A model generated the notes under the pieces. That model was not told where the DNA came from. It ran no database searches and saw nothing but the letters and a program-made list of their open reading frames with translations. From Marinilactibacillus sp036039175 (GTDB taxonomy: Bacteria; Bacillota; Bacilli; Lactobacillales; Carnobacteriaceae_A), in the NCBI RefSeq assembly GCF_036039175.1, contig NZ_JAYXKP010000001.1, forward strand, positions 434,001 through 498,000: a DNA stretch of 64,000 nucleotides, given 5' to 3'. Each line of letters starts with the position of its first letter. Position 1 is the stretch's first letter. Positions 42,075-49,141 of the stretch are shown in pieces. Both the position numbers and the translations under genes were made by a program.

Positions 42075-42992
42075 CTAATTGATTTTTTTACGATTCCTGA
42101 TTTTTTCAAGTCTTAATCTAAATTCTTCTTGTTTCACTAAATCGATTTCTTCACCTTTGTTTTTTTCAGTAGCCCATTCAGGCAAAGACTCTTCTCTTAC
42201 ATAATTTTTAGAACTGCCTTTAGTGTTATGATTAGCTTCTCGTTCTTTCTCAGATGCTTCCACCATTTCAGGAGTGTACAAACCTTTCTGGATCCAGTTT
42301 CTAAGTGTACCGTTCGTGTACTTCCAAGTTCGAACACCGTTTTCTACTGAATTCGTAAGCGATAGAATAACCATGTCGTCTCCCTGCTCAAAAGTTGCGC
42401 CTAGTTTTTTAAAGTCATCAATCCAATGAACCATATCCTGATAGATGACCGACGAAGGAGTCAATGTTCCAAATCCGTTGTCTTGAAAAAATTGCTGACT
42501 TCTTAAAGGCTTCATTGAATCAGGGAAATCCTTTTCTTTTGTTTCTTTCTTCTTGGTACTTTCTAATTGGGTATTTAAACTTGGTACTTTATCTTCACTA
42601 TATTCGAAAGGGGGTTCTTCCAAATCTGAAAGGGGGGTATCCTTATTTTCGAAAGGGGCCCCTTTCGTATTTGAAAGGGGTACTTCAGATTTGGAATAGG
42701 TAAAGTCGATTCTCATGATTCTTTTCTGTATTTCTTTAGGATTATCTTCCTTGTATATATATTCAATTTTTAGCATACCTTTATCTTTAAGTTTATTGAT
42801 AATGGCACTGCATCGACTGTTGCTTAATCCTGTTATAAGGCTAAAGTGACCATTATTTGCAAAGCATCCTCTTTCTTGATTTGAAAGAGAATGTACTTCA
42901 GCAATGATTATTTTCTCAGTTGCATTCAATTCTGTATTCAGCCAAATTTCGGCAGGTATCCATATTCCTTTAAAGTCTCTACTGTTTTTCAT
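42075..42992 (-). CDS. phage replication initiator, winged-helix + DnaD-like
   Basis: A 305-aa protein. An N-terminal winged helix (LNATEKIIIAEVHSLSNQER, about 22-41, HTH_36-like) is followed by a variable linker (about 105-150) and a C-terminal DnaD/DnaB_2-like domain (DMVHWIDDFKKLGA, then GTLRNWIQKGLYTPEMV). The linker's DNA carries the iterons at 42603-42680, as in many phage initiators that bind an origin inside their own gene. It overlaps the antirepressor gene by 14 bp. Confidence 0.85.
   Translation of the reverse strand: MKNSRDFKGIWIPAEIWLNTELNATEKIIIAEVHSLSNQERGCFANNGHFSLITGLSNSRCSAIINKLKDKGMLKIEYIYKEDNPKEIQKRIMRIDFTYSKSEVPLSNTKGAPFENKDTPLSDLEEPPFEYSEDKVPSLNTQLESTKKKETKEKDFPDSMKPLRSQQFFQDNGFGTLTPSSVIYQDMVHWIDDFKKLGATFEQGDDMVILSLTNSVENGVRTWKYTNGTLRNWIQKGLYTPEMVEASEKEREANHNTKGSSKNYVREESLPEWATEKNKGEEIDLVKQEEFRLRLEKIRNRKKIN
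42603..42680. repeat. iteron cluster, probable phage replication origin
   Basis: Four direct and one inverted copy of a CGAAAGGGG-like motif: 42605-42613, 42627-42635 (CTGAAAGGGG), 42650-42658, inverted CCCCTTTCG 42659-42667, and TTGAAAGGGG 42671-42680. The third and inverted copies form GAAAGGGGCCCCTTTC. The flanking sequence is AT-rich. They lie inside the initiator gene. Confidence 0.7.
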
Positions 42993-43785
42993 AATTGGTG
43001 CCGTTCCTCTCTAATACTGGTAGGTTTGAATCTAATGTTTCAACTGAGGGTAGTATGCCCCTCTTTTTTAGTTCCTCGTATAAGAAAATACGTCCTTTTT
43101 GAGTCCACTTAGTCGTGGTTTTGACTTTCGTATCAGAAATGATATGCGTATTTGAGTGTGTATAACCTTCATTCGCATATTTTTGATATAAAAGCCATGT
43201 CTTTCCTTGCTTGTACTGGATACCATACTTGTGCAGCAGTTCATTGAACGTTATAGCACTCATACCATAATCCTTAGCAATGATAGAAATGTTCACTAGA
43301 CTTTGGTTCTTGAGAATGCGATCATAATAAATTGCCTTTGGATGCATCGCTAAAACTTCATTCTCTAATCGCTCTCGTCTGGCTTGTTCCGCTTTTAAAT
43401 TCTGCGCTAACTGAATAATCGTATCTGGATCAGTCAAAGCTTGTTCTATAGTGCTCTTGGTCATATATACACCATGCTTACGTATGCTTGGTAACACTTC
43501 TTTAGTTACCCATCGACTGAAGCTTTCAGCACTTGGGAGTTTAGATCTGAATACCAAAGCATAGATACCAGCTTCACTGATAATTGTCATATGTCTTGTT
43601 TGATCTGATGCATCGATTCGATGCATCAGCTTATCTGCTTTATTGACATGTACACGGATAGCATTGTCAGAACGTTCATACCCAAGAGCATCTGCGACGT
43701 CCTTACCTACAAACCATGGTTCTCCATCAATCATGACTGTTCTGACTTCTGCATCTTCAAAGTGAAAAATTGACATCTGTTCCAT
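42979..43785 (-). CDS. phage antirepressor (BRO-N + KilAC)
   Basis: A 268-aa antirepressor with BRO-N (VGKDVADALGYERSDNAIRV, about 26-45, to GIYALVFRSKLPSAE) and a C-terminal ANT/KilAC region (IIAKDYGMSAITFNELLHKY). Such proteins relieve repression by CI-type repressors. It is in the early operon after Cro and small genes. Confidence 0.92.
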   Translation of the reverse strand: MEQMSIFHFEDAEVRTVMIDGEPWFVGKDVADALGYERSDNAIRVHVNKADKLMHRIDASDQTRHMTIISEAGIYALVFRSKLPSAESFSRWVTKEVLPSIRKHGVYMTKSTIEQALTDPDTIIQLAQNLKAEQARRERLENEVLAMHPKAIYYDRILKNQSLVNISIIAKDYGMSAITFNELLHKYGIQYKQGKTWLLYQKYANEGYTHSNTHIISDTKVKTTTKWTQKGRIFLYEELKKRGILPSVETLDSNLPVLERNGTNYEKQ

Positions 43786-43860
43786 CGTTTCCCTCTTTTC
43801 TTAATTGTGATATACTTGAGTTAATTATTTTTAATTTACCTTTAACTGCTAAGTTGCTGC

Positions 43861-44097
43861 TTAGCAGTTTTTTTGTGCTATCCATAATCGGACTTCCTCA
43901 ATTAATTCAATTACTACTTCTTTAGTGAATGTTCCAACCTCAACTAATTTATTATTGATTAAGGGTAGAAAAAGAAAAATATACTCAGAACCAAATTCCA
44001 AAGAGCCACGCTTTTGATAAGAATATTTAACTGAAAAATAAGTTATGATGAATCCGGAGATAAATGAATATTTATTCTTTAGCATCCACTTCAGCAT
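43861..44097 (-). CDS. hypothetical phage protein (78 aa)
   Basis: A small protein starting at ATG 44097 (ribosome site AAGGGCGG about 9 nt upstream), with a hydrophobic segment (about 10-25) and an aromatic stretch. It overlaps the upstream gene by 26 bp. No family is recognised. Confidence 0.5.
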   Translation of the reverse strand: MLKWMLKNKYSFISGFIITYFSVKYSYQKRGSLEFGSEYIFLFLPLINNKLVEVGTFTKEVVIELIEEVRLWIAQKNC

Positions 44098-44371
44098 AGT
44101 ATGCATCCGCCCTTCTAATTATTACTGGTTCAATTAATTTTGGTGTAACCTCTCGTACTTTTCTTATGACAGAAGGTTGACTATCTCCCTCAACATACAA
44201 CTTTTTCGTAACCGTTCCATAACCCACATATTGAGTCATTTCTTTTTCAGCTCCTCTCGATGCTGCTTCTGTAATTTGATCACTAGCGATAATAGATACA
44301 CGAAAATCGATATTGCTACCAAAGTTATTTTTATCATTATTAAAGATGTAGATATAGTCATGCAAACGCAT
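44072..44371 (-). CDS. hypothetical phage protein (99 aa)
   Basis: A basic/mixed protein beginning MRLHDYIYIFNND. The start could be ATG 44371 or TTG 44365; AAAGAAAGG lies directly upstream. It is divergent from the plus-strand gene at 44414, with which it shares a short promoter region. No family is recognised. Confidence 0.5.
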   Translation of the reverse strand: MRLHDYIYIFNNDKNNFGSNIDFRVSIIASDQITEAASRGAEKEMTQYVGYGTVTKKLYVEGDSQPSVIRKVREVTPKLIEPVIIRRADAYYAEVDAKE

Positions 44372-44413
44372 CCTTTCTTTTGGTATACTCCTATTAGGAA
44401 GGAGGTGGTAGAT

Positions 44414-45034
44414 ATGGTAGCGAGTATATCTTTAACACAATTTTTAACGTTTACCACGAAAGTAAGTACGTCTGCTAAAATTAATGAGGTTAAGAGAATT
44501 AAAAACTCCCCCGATTATTCACCTGGTATTGACTACTGGAAACAACTTAGAGATGAAATTAAAAGAATTCATGAAAATGATTTACCAATTTCTGAACTTC
44601 TTAAACTTTCATCTAACGTTTCCGAACCTAAACAGAGAAACTATGCTAAAGCCATTAAGAACTACGTTTCTTTTATAAATAACAACGAGGTTGAATACTT
44701 TAAACCCGATAAATCGTACTATAATTTTTCTGAAGACTTATCTGTTAGAACTAGTCCGGAATTAGGGCTAATAGTTAATGGCAAAAGACTTTACGTGAAA
44801 AATTGGTATAAAGTTAGTTCGACTGATACGAAGATTAATAAGAGAAGTATCAAATCTACTTTGACTATGATGCGACTATCTACAAAAAACTTTGAAGTTA
44901 CTGATGATGAAAATTTCGCAGTTCTTAACTTACAAAATGGAAAATTAACTGAAGCTACTCCAGTACTAGAAGAAGACTTACTTGAATTAGAAGTCGATGC
45001 AGGTACTTTCCTGAGCATTTGGAAACAAATCTAG
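44414..45034 (+). CDS. orphan plus-strand prophage protein (206 aa), probable moron
   Basis: A 206-aa soluble protein starting after AAGGAGGTGG, preceded by an extended -10 (TGGTATACT, 44381-44389). It has an N-terminal helical region (to about 90) and a C-terminal beta-rich region. No family is recognised. It is on the opposite strand to the surrounding early genes and its stop overlaps the convergent gene by 4 bp, so it looks like an independent cargo gene. Confidence 0.7.
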   Translation: MVASISLTQFLTFTTKVSTSAKINEVKRIKNSPDYSPGIDYWKQLRDEIKRIHENDLPISELLKLSSNVSEPKQRNYAKAIKNYVSFINNNEVEYFKPDKSYYNFSEDLSVRTSPELGLIVNGKRLYVKNWYKVSSTDTKINKRSIKSTLTMMRLSTKNFEVTDDENFAVLNLQNGKLTEATPVLEEDLLELEVDAGTFLSIWKQI

Positions 45035-45204
45035 AAACCACTCAATTCTCCTTGAATTTGTGCGCAATCTTCGCATATATAAACTCCATCATTAATCTTC
45101 AAAATCGCTTTAGAATTACACAGTAGACATTTTTTATTTTTTATCGCTCTTATTGCTACTCCAATAGCAGTAAGGGCGATTGCTGTTACTAATACATTTT
45201 TCAT
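45031..45204 (-). CDS. small membrane protein with zinc ribbon
   Basis: A 57-aa protein: an N-terminal hydrophobic helix (about 2-20), then a zinc ribbon CLLC ... CEDC. It starts at ATG 45204 behind AGGAGGAGA. The function is unknown; it lies in the early operon. Confidence 0.65.
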   Translation of the reverse strand: MKNVLVTAIALTAIGVAIRAIKNKKCLLCNSKAILKINDGVYICEDCAQIQGELSGF

Positions 45205-45220
45205 ATAGTCTCCTCCTCTC

Positions 45221-45397
45221 TTACACATTCAATTCAAACGTCTCGTTGCCATAAATGAAATAGCAGCTATTCTCCGGATTAGTTAAGTTTCTTTCTGCTA
45301 AAGCTAGTCTTACGTTTTCTTCAAGGTTCTCTAGTTCGTATAATCCAATATATTTCTTATTACCATCTTTATTTACATAAACAAAAACTTGATTCAT
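45221..45397 (-). CDS. hypothetical early phage protein (58 aa)
   Basis: A small beta-rich protein, MNQVFVYVNKDGNKKYIG at the start and ENSCYFIYGNETFELNV at the end. ATG 45397 follows TTAGGAGAA. No family is recognised. Confidence 0.6.
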   Translation of the reverse strand: MNQVFVYVNKDGNKKYIGLYELENLEENVRLALAERNLTNPENSCYFIYGNETFELNV

Positions 45398-45414
45398 AAT
45401 TCTATTTCTCCTAA

Positions 45415-45720
45415 CTATAAAATTGCTTCTAGATTTTCTTCTAACCACGTGGCCATTTGCATAGCTCCAAACTTCCAAGGGCTTCCTTTCCCCTCTGGAT
45501 ACCTAACAAAGCCGCCTCGTTTAATATCTAACTCGTCTTTGAAGGGATATAAAATAGTTTCTTTTAGCCACTGAGGACTTCTACCCGTCCTGTTGGAAAG
45601 ATCTTTCATCTCCCAATAACGTCCAAGTAAACTTTCCTCAAAAGCTTTATCCAACTCTTCTTTAGCAATTAGCACGTATCCATCTGGTATCGGTATACGT
45701 GCTTCTAAAACTTGAGTCAT
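45415..45720 (-). CDS. DUF771-like phage protein
   Basis: A 101-aa protein with the DUF771 pattern: EARIPIPDGYVLIAKEEL at the start, YWEMKDLSNRTGRSPQWLKE and PWKFGAMQMATWLEENL. Such proteins are common in early operons of Firmicutes phages; the function is unknown. It overlaps or abuts the Cro-like stop. Confidence 0.75.
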   Translation of the reverse strand: MTQVLEARIPIPDGYVLIAKEELDKAFEESLLGRYWEMKDLSNRTGRSPQWLKETILYPFKDELDIKRGGFVRYPEGKGSPWKFGAMQMATWLEENLEAIL

Positions 45721-45722
45721 AT

Positions 45723-45980
45723 TCATGCCTCCTTATTTATCTTACCGATTAAATCGGTATCTCTTCCAAAAAAAATATAGTCTCTAGGAACTCTATAGAA
45801 TTCTTCAATCATATCAATTTGCTTCACGCTTAAATCGGCACTATCTTTTTCTAACTTTCTATACGTTTCTAAATTGACTTTTAAAAGACTTGCTAAATCA
45901 GACTGTTTCAACCCTGAACGATGACGTAATGCACTAAGTGTGAATTTTAATTCGATAGGAACTTTATTAGTTATTACCAT
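45723..45980 (-). CDS. Cro-like XRE regulator
   Basis: An 85-aa XRE helix-turn-helix protein: LRHRSGLKQSDLASLLKVNL (about 18-37), then YRKLEKDSADLSVKQI. First gene of the early operon, divergent from CI. It starts after AAAGGAG. One 17-bp operator lies inside its 3' end. Confidence 0.85.
   Translation of the reverse strand: MVITNKVPIELKFTLSALRHRSGLKQSDLASLLKVNLETYRKLEKDSADLSVKQIDMIEEFYRVPRDYIFFGRDTDLIGKINKEA
45743..45759. promoter_or_regulatory. repressor operator inside the cro gene
   Basis: The 17-bp palindrome TACCGATTAAATCGGTA matches the operator at 46018-46034 in 15 of 17 positions. It lies in the coding sequence of the Cro-like gene. Confidence 0.7.
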
Positions 45981-46011
45981 AAATTTTCTCCTTTCAATTT
46001 AAGTTAACCTT

Positions 46012-46040
46012 ATGTTATACCGTTTAAAGCGGTATGTCAA
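46012..46040 (-). promoter_or_regulatory. early lytic promoter with operator as spacer
   Basis: On the minus strand TTGACA (46040-46035), 17-bp spacer, TAACAT (46017-46012). The spacer is exactly the palindrome TACCGTTTAAAGCGGTA (46018-46034), so repressor binding would block the polymerase. Confidence 0.8.
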
Positions 46041-46078
46041 CTACAATACTTACTATTTTATGTCTTACACTAGATTTT

Positions 46079-46095
46079 TTATGTTTAATTCGGTA
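46079..46095 (+). promoter_or_regulatory. degenerate third operator near the CI promoter
   Basis: TTATGTTTAATTCGGTA keeps the right half (TTCGGTA) of the operator but diverges on the left. It lies 46 bp before the CI start and may serve autoregulation. Confidence 0.5.
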
Positions 46096-46140
46096 TCATG
46101 TGTGTACAGAATACTTTTTACATAAAAGGGAGTAAAATTT

Positions 46141-46764
46141 ATGACTAAAGATATAAAAGAAATCTTCTCAAATAACTTGAATAAATATATTAGCCAAAAA
46201 GGCGTAACTGTAGCTGACGTTGCAAGAGAAACAGGTATTGCGTATCAAACGGTTAGCGATTGGAGAAATGGAAAAGCTATGGCTCGTGGAGGTGGATTAC
46301 AAAGGCTAGCTGATTATTTTGATGTAAATATATCTGATCTTACTGCAGACAAACCAAGAAACATAATGCCTATAACAGAATTGGTTCGAATTCCTATTTT
46401 AGGAACAATCGCTTGTGGAGACCCAATTGATGCGATAGAAAATGTAACTGAGTATCGTTCTGTTCCTAAGGATTACTTGCCTACTGGTGAATTATTTTTC
46501 TTAGAGGCTCAAGGAGATAGTATGGAACCTAAGATATCAAATGGATCTTACGTCTTATGTAGAAAGCAAGAGGATGTGGAGTCTGGTGAAATTGCTGCGG
46601 TCCTAGTTAATGGAGATCAAGAAACTACATTAAAAAAAGTCATTAAACAAGGAGAAACCATACTTTTACAAGCTTTGAACGAAGCATATGCTCCCTATAT
46701 CATAACTAATGACAACCCTGCTCGCATCGTTGGTAAAGCTTTGAGAGTAGAAAACGAGCTATAA
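46141..46764 (+). CDS. CI-like repressor (XRE + S24 peptidase)
   Basis: A 207-aa lysogeny repressor. N-terminal HTH: VADVARETGIAYQTVSDWRN (about 24-43). The S24 LexA-like domain has GDSMEP with the nucleophile Ser 127 and TLKK with the general base Lys 165. The cleavage site reads Cys92-Gly93 in place of Ala-Gly. Self-cleavage on RecA activation would induce the prophage. It starts after AAAGGGAG. Confidence 0.92.
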   Translation: MTKDIKEIFSNNLNKYISQKGVTVADVARETGIAYQTVSDWRNGKAMARGGGLQRLADYFDVNISDLTADKPRNIMPITELVRIPILGTIACGDPIDAIENVTEYRSVPKDYLPTGELFFLEAQGDSMEPKISNGSYVLCRKQEDVESGEIAAVLVNGDQETTLKKVIKQGETILLQALNEAYAPYIITNDNPARIVGKALRVENEL

Positions 46765-46837
46765 AAAGACGGATCTGCCACTAACAGAATCCGCCCTATT
46801 AACTCCTAAAATTATATTATCACACTGGGGGAACAGT

Positions 46838-47467
46838 ATGAAGAATAAATTAGTTTTACTTAGTTTATCCTCTTTCTTTCTAATTGCTTGCAATGGAGAA
46901 GATAAAGAAACTATCTCAAATTACGAAAGTACGATTGATACTCTTCAAAACGATAATGATAAGTTAAATCAAGAAAATAAAAAATTGGTTGATGAAAATA
47001 AAGAGTTGAAGATGCATAATAAGGAAATTGAAAGTTATGTTGAAGAGTTTTTAACTGATTGGGAATCAAGTATAGAGGAAAGTACTGATGATCCCTACAT
47101 TAATGACATAGACGGATTAGAAACATTTTCATTAGGAGATACTATAAGGTTCGATACAGGACACGAATTTAAAGTTACTGATATTTATGTTACGGATGAA
47201 GCTCCTAATCCGTCTGATATTATAAATCGAAATTTTGTTAGAGTAGATTTTAGTTTCAAAAATGGAGAATCTGAAGATGTCACATTAGCAGGAGAAAACA
47301 TTTTATCGTTATATGATTCTAACGGAGAAAAAGCTAAGATGACATCTAAGAATTTCTTATATGCAGAAGTCAGTCCAGGAGAGCTACTGGAAACATCGAT
47401 ATATTTCGATGCTGGTCAAGGACCTTATCAGGCAGTCACTGGAGACATAGCCTGGGTATCAGAATAA
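46838..47467 (+). CDS. lipoprotein, candidate superinfection exclusion factor
   Basis: A 209-aa lipoprotein with lipobox LIAC (Cys 18), a coiled coil (about 25-70) and a C-terminal beta domain resembling DUF4352-type folds (about 95-205). Lipoproteins encoded between repressor and integrase in Firmicutes phages (for example Ltp of TP-J34) block DNA injection of related phages; that role is inferred from position and architecture. It is expressed from the lysogenic strand. Confidence 0.75.
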   Translation: MKNKLVLLSLSSFFLIACNGEDKETISNYESTIDTLQNDNDKLNQENKKLVDENKELKMHNKEIESYVEEFLTDWESSIEESTDDPYINDIDGLETFSLGDTIRFDTGHEFKVTDIYVTDEAPNPSDIINRNFVRVDFSFKNGESEDVTLAGENILSLYDSNGEKAKMTSKNFLYAEVSPGELLETSIYFDAGQGPYQAVTGDIAWVSE

Positions 47468-47475
47468 AGTAAAAC

Positions 47476-47519
47476 AAAAAACACACCTCCCCCACTCGCC
47501 AAAGTAGAAAGGTGTGTTT
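47476..47519 (+). terminator. terminator after the lipoprotein gene
   Basis: A 10-11-bp stem (AAACACACCT ... AGGTGTGTTT) with a 20-nt loop ends the CI-lipoprotein transcript before the integrase. Confidence 0.7.
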
Positions 47520-47602
47520 CAAGCAATACACTAAAAGACTCAGCAAAAATGCTGTGCTATTTAGTATGTCATTAATTTTATCATATCCAAGGAGTGTTTT
47601 AT

Positions 47603-48709
47603 ATGGCTAGCTTTAAAAAGCTTAGTACCGGATGGCAATACCGTGTTTCTTATAAAGAAGATGACCAATACAAAATCAAAAGTGGTAATGGCTACTCCAC
47701 GAAAAAAGAAGCTCAAATTGCAGCTGCTAAACTAGAAGATCTCTTGAACAAAGGCAACAAGATCAATAAGAACCCGGAATTTCTAGAATACTTTCAAAAA
47801 TGGTACGAAGTATTTAAAAAAGATAAACACAGCGAAAAGAATAATAGAGATATTATGCTTTCTATTAATACAGCGAAAAAGTTTTTCAAGAAAACAAAAA
47901 TTAAAGATATTGATCGCAAGAAATACCAGGAATTTTTGAACTGGTATGGAAATGGACGTGCTTCTGCAACCGTTAGAAAGGTTCATGTATATACTAAAGG
48001 GTGTTTATTGGATGCTTTGCAGGAAGGTATAATTCACAAGGATCCAACTAGAAATATAGTAGCTAAAGGTACTGAAGCGGTTCGAAATGAGAGAAACAAA
48101 TACTTAAACCAGCGTGAGGCCGTAGCTTTGATTAATGAAATAAAAAAAGGTATGAAACCTGAGTGGCAATCAAGATATATCATATTGGTGGGCATTGCTA
48201 CTGGACTTAGATTTTCAGAAATTCTTGCCTTATCTTGGGAAGATGTTAATTTTAAAGAAAAGACAGTATCCGTTAAAAGTGCATTTGACTATACCCACAC
48301 TAAAAAAATTCAAAAGACGAAAACAGAAGCTTCTAAAAGAGTTATTTCAATTGATGATGCTACTTTAACAATACTCAAAGAGTACAAACTAGCTACTCAA
48401 ATTAATCATAGTAAATATGTATTCTTAGATAATCAATTCAACCATGTTTCTAATAATGCTGTTAATAAATCTTTGAAGAATGCATGTAAAAGAATTGGTA
48501 TAACCGAGATCACATTTCATTCTTTAAGACATACTCATTGCTCACTTTTAATTTACCAAGGAGTCAATATCAAATATATTTCTAAGCGCCTTGGACATTC
48601 TACCATTAGTATCACCTACCAGGTATACGGACATATTTTAGATGAGTTAGAGCAACGTGAATCATCTAAGGTAGATGACATGATGGAACAACTTTACAAT
48701 GCAAAATAA
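47603..48709 (+). CDS. int: tyrosine recombinase integrase
   Basis: A 368-aa phage integrase with an N-terminal AP2-like arm-binding domain (SFKKLSTGWQYRVSYKED), a core-binding domain, and a catalytic domain with GLRFSE, HSLRHTHCSLL, LGHSTI and the nucleophile Tyr in YQVYGH. ATG 47603 is chosen because AAGGAG lies 9 nt upstream. It ends close to attR, the normal position. Confidence 0.95.
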   Translation: MASFKKLSTGWQYRVSYKEDDQYKIKSGNGYSTKKEAQIAAAKLEDLLNKGNKINKNPEFLEYFQKWYEVFKKDKHSEKNNRDIMLSINTAKKFFKKTKIKDIDRKKYQEFLNWYGNGRASATVRKVHVYTKGCLLDALQEGIIHKDPTRNIVAKGTEAVRNERNKYLNQREAVALINEIKKGMKPEWQSRYIILVGIATGLRFSEILALSWEDVNFKEKTVSVKSAFDYTHTKKIQKTKTEASKRVISIDDATLTILKEYKLATQINHSKYVFLDNQFNHVSNNAVNKSLKNACKRIGITEITFHSLRHTHCSLLIYQGVNIKYISKRLGHSTISITYQVYGHILDELEQRESSKVDDMMEQLYNAK

Positions 48710-48729
48710 ATGCAAAAACATTTTGCATT
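48698..48729 (+). repeat. AATGCAAAA repeats, likely integrase arm sites (right)
   Basis: Two direct copies (48698-48706, 48709-48717) with an 11-bp period plus an inverted copy TTTTGCATT (48721-48729). They span the integrase stop codon and lie within the prophage, mirroring the left pair. Confidence 0.65.
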
Positions 48730-48765
48730 CTTGTTTTTTCTAGTGTTTACAGCAAAAATAAAAAC

Positions 48766-48800
48766 CCTCCAAAACGTTTATGTATCAACGTTTATAGAGG
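48766..48800 (-). terminator. phage-supplied terminator for the tRNA-Ser transcript
   Basis: An imperfect stem sharing AAACGTT/AACGTTT with the chromosomal hairpin at 10392-10434, followed on the minus strand by TTTTTATTTTT. It replaces the terminator displaced by the prophage. Confidence 0.75.
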
Positions 48801-48837
48801 ATTTCTAATTTCTCAAATTATTCTCTTTTATACCCCA

Positions 48838-48860
48838 AAAGGAGAATAAGGGATTCGAAC
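48838..48860. other. prophage attachment site attR
   Basis: The second copy of the 23-bp core, overlapping the 3' end of the intact tRNA-Ser gene. The tRNA is restored by phage sequence. Confidence 0.93.
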
Positions 48861-48927
48861 CCTTGATACGGGAATACCGTATACACGCTTTCCAAGCGTG
48901 CTCCTTAAGCCACTCGGACAATTCTCC
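48841..48927 (-). tRNA. tRNA-Ser(GGA), prophage integration target
   Basis: A type II cloverleaf with long variable arm, acceptor GGAGAAT/ATTCTCC and anticodon GGA in CTTGGAAAG. The base at the discriminator position is T on the minus strand in both att copies. CCA is not encoded. Confidence 0.95.
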
Positions 48928-48936
48928 AGCTTGAAA

Positions 48937-49009
48937 CTCCGCAAGCAGGGCTCGAACCTGCGACAACGCGATTAACAGTCGCGCGCTCTACCAACTGAGC
49001 TATTGCGGA
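48937..49009 (-). tRNA. tRNA-Asn(GTT)
   Basis: A cloverleaf with acceptor TCCGCAA/TTGCGGA, discriminator G and anticodon GTT in CTGTTAA. First gene of a two-tRNA operon with tRNA-Ser. Confidence 0.95.
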
Positions 49010-49030
49010 TAAACTTTTAGCAACTCCATT

Positions 49031-49059
49031 ATTATAATAGTGACCATGAAAAATGTCAA
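49031..49059 (-). promoter_or_regulatory. promoter of the tRNA-Asn/Ser operon
   Basis: On the minus strand a consensus TTGACA (49059-49054), 17-bp spacer and TATAAT (49036-49031), 22 bp before tRNA-Asn. Confidence 0.88.
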
Positions 49060-49097
49060 TAAGTTATCATCATTTTTCACATACTGTTTCCTGAAAA

Positions 49098-49137
49098 AGA
49101 AAAAGCCCATCAGCTTTCACACCGATGAACTTTTGAG
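49098..49137 (-). terminator. terminator after the alpha-glucosidase gene
   Basis: An imperfect stem (AAAGTTCATC / GATGGGCTTT on the minus strand) followed by TTTTTCTTTTTC. Confidence 0.65.
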
Positions 49138-49141
49138 CTAT

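Larger units (their letters stand above)
10468..48860. mobile_element. complete-looking 38.4-kb siphovirus-type prophage in tRNA-Ser
   Basis: A 23-bp direct repeat bounds a full phage genome: integrase adjacent to the tRNA, CI/Cro switch, early and replication genes, HNH-TerS-TerL, portal, ClpP-type protease, HK97-type capsid, connectors, tail with tape measure, baseplate, holin and endolysin. No structural gene is visibly broken. Cargo genes lie beyond the lysis cassette at the attL end, with further candidate cargo near the tail fibre gene, in the packaging region, and next to the repressor. Confidence 0.95.

Noticed and set aside
42603..42680. Possible CRISPR-like array
   Set aside because: Units are only 9-10 bp with 13-14-bp gaps and lie in a coding frame; they fit iterons, not CRISPR. 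No other array-like repeat was seen in the window.
44177..44413. N-terminal extension of the plus-strand gene at 44414
   Set aside because: Lies antisense to the 44072 gene, and the strong AAGGAGGTGG site is placed for ATG 44414.
44236..44457. Minus-strand open frame of 73 aa
   Set aside because: Overlaps two better supported genes on both strands and has no ribosome site.
48840..48841. Unusual discriminator base in tRNA-Ser
   Set aside because: The base is T in both att copies, but the exact 3' end is processed and CCA-added, so I do not claim a functional anomaly.
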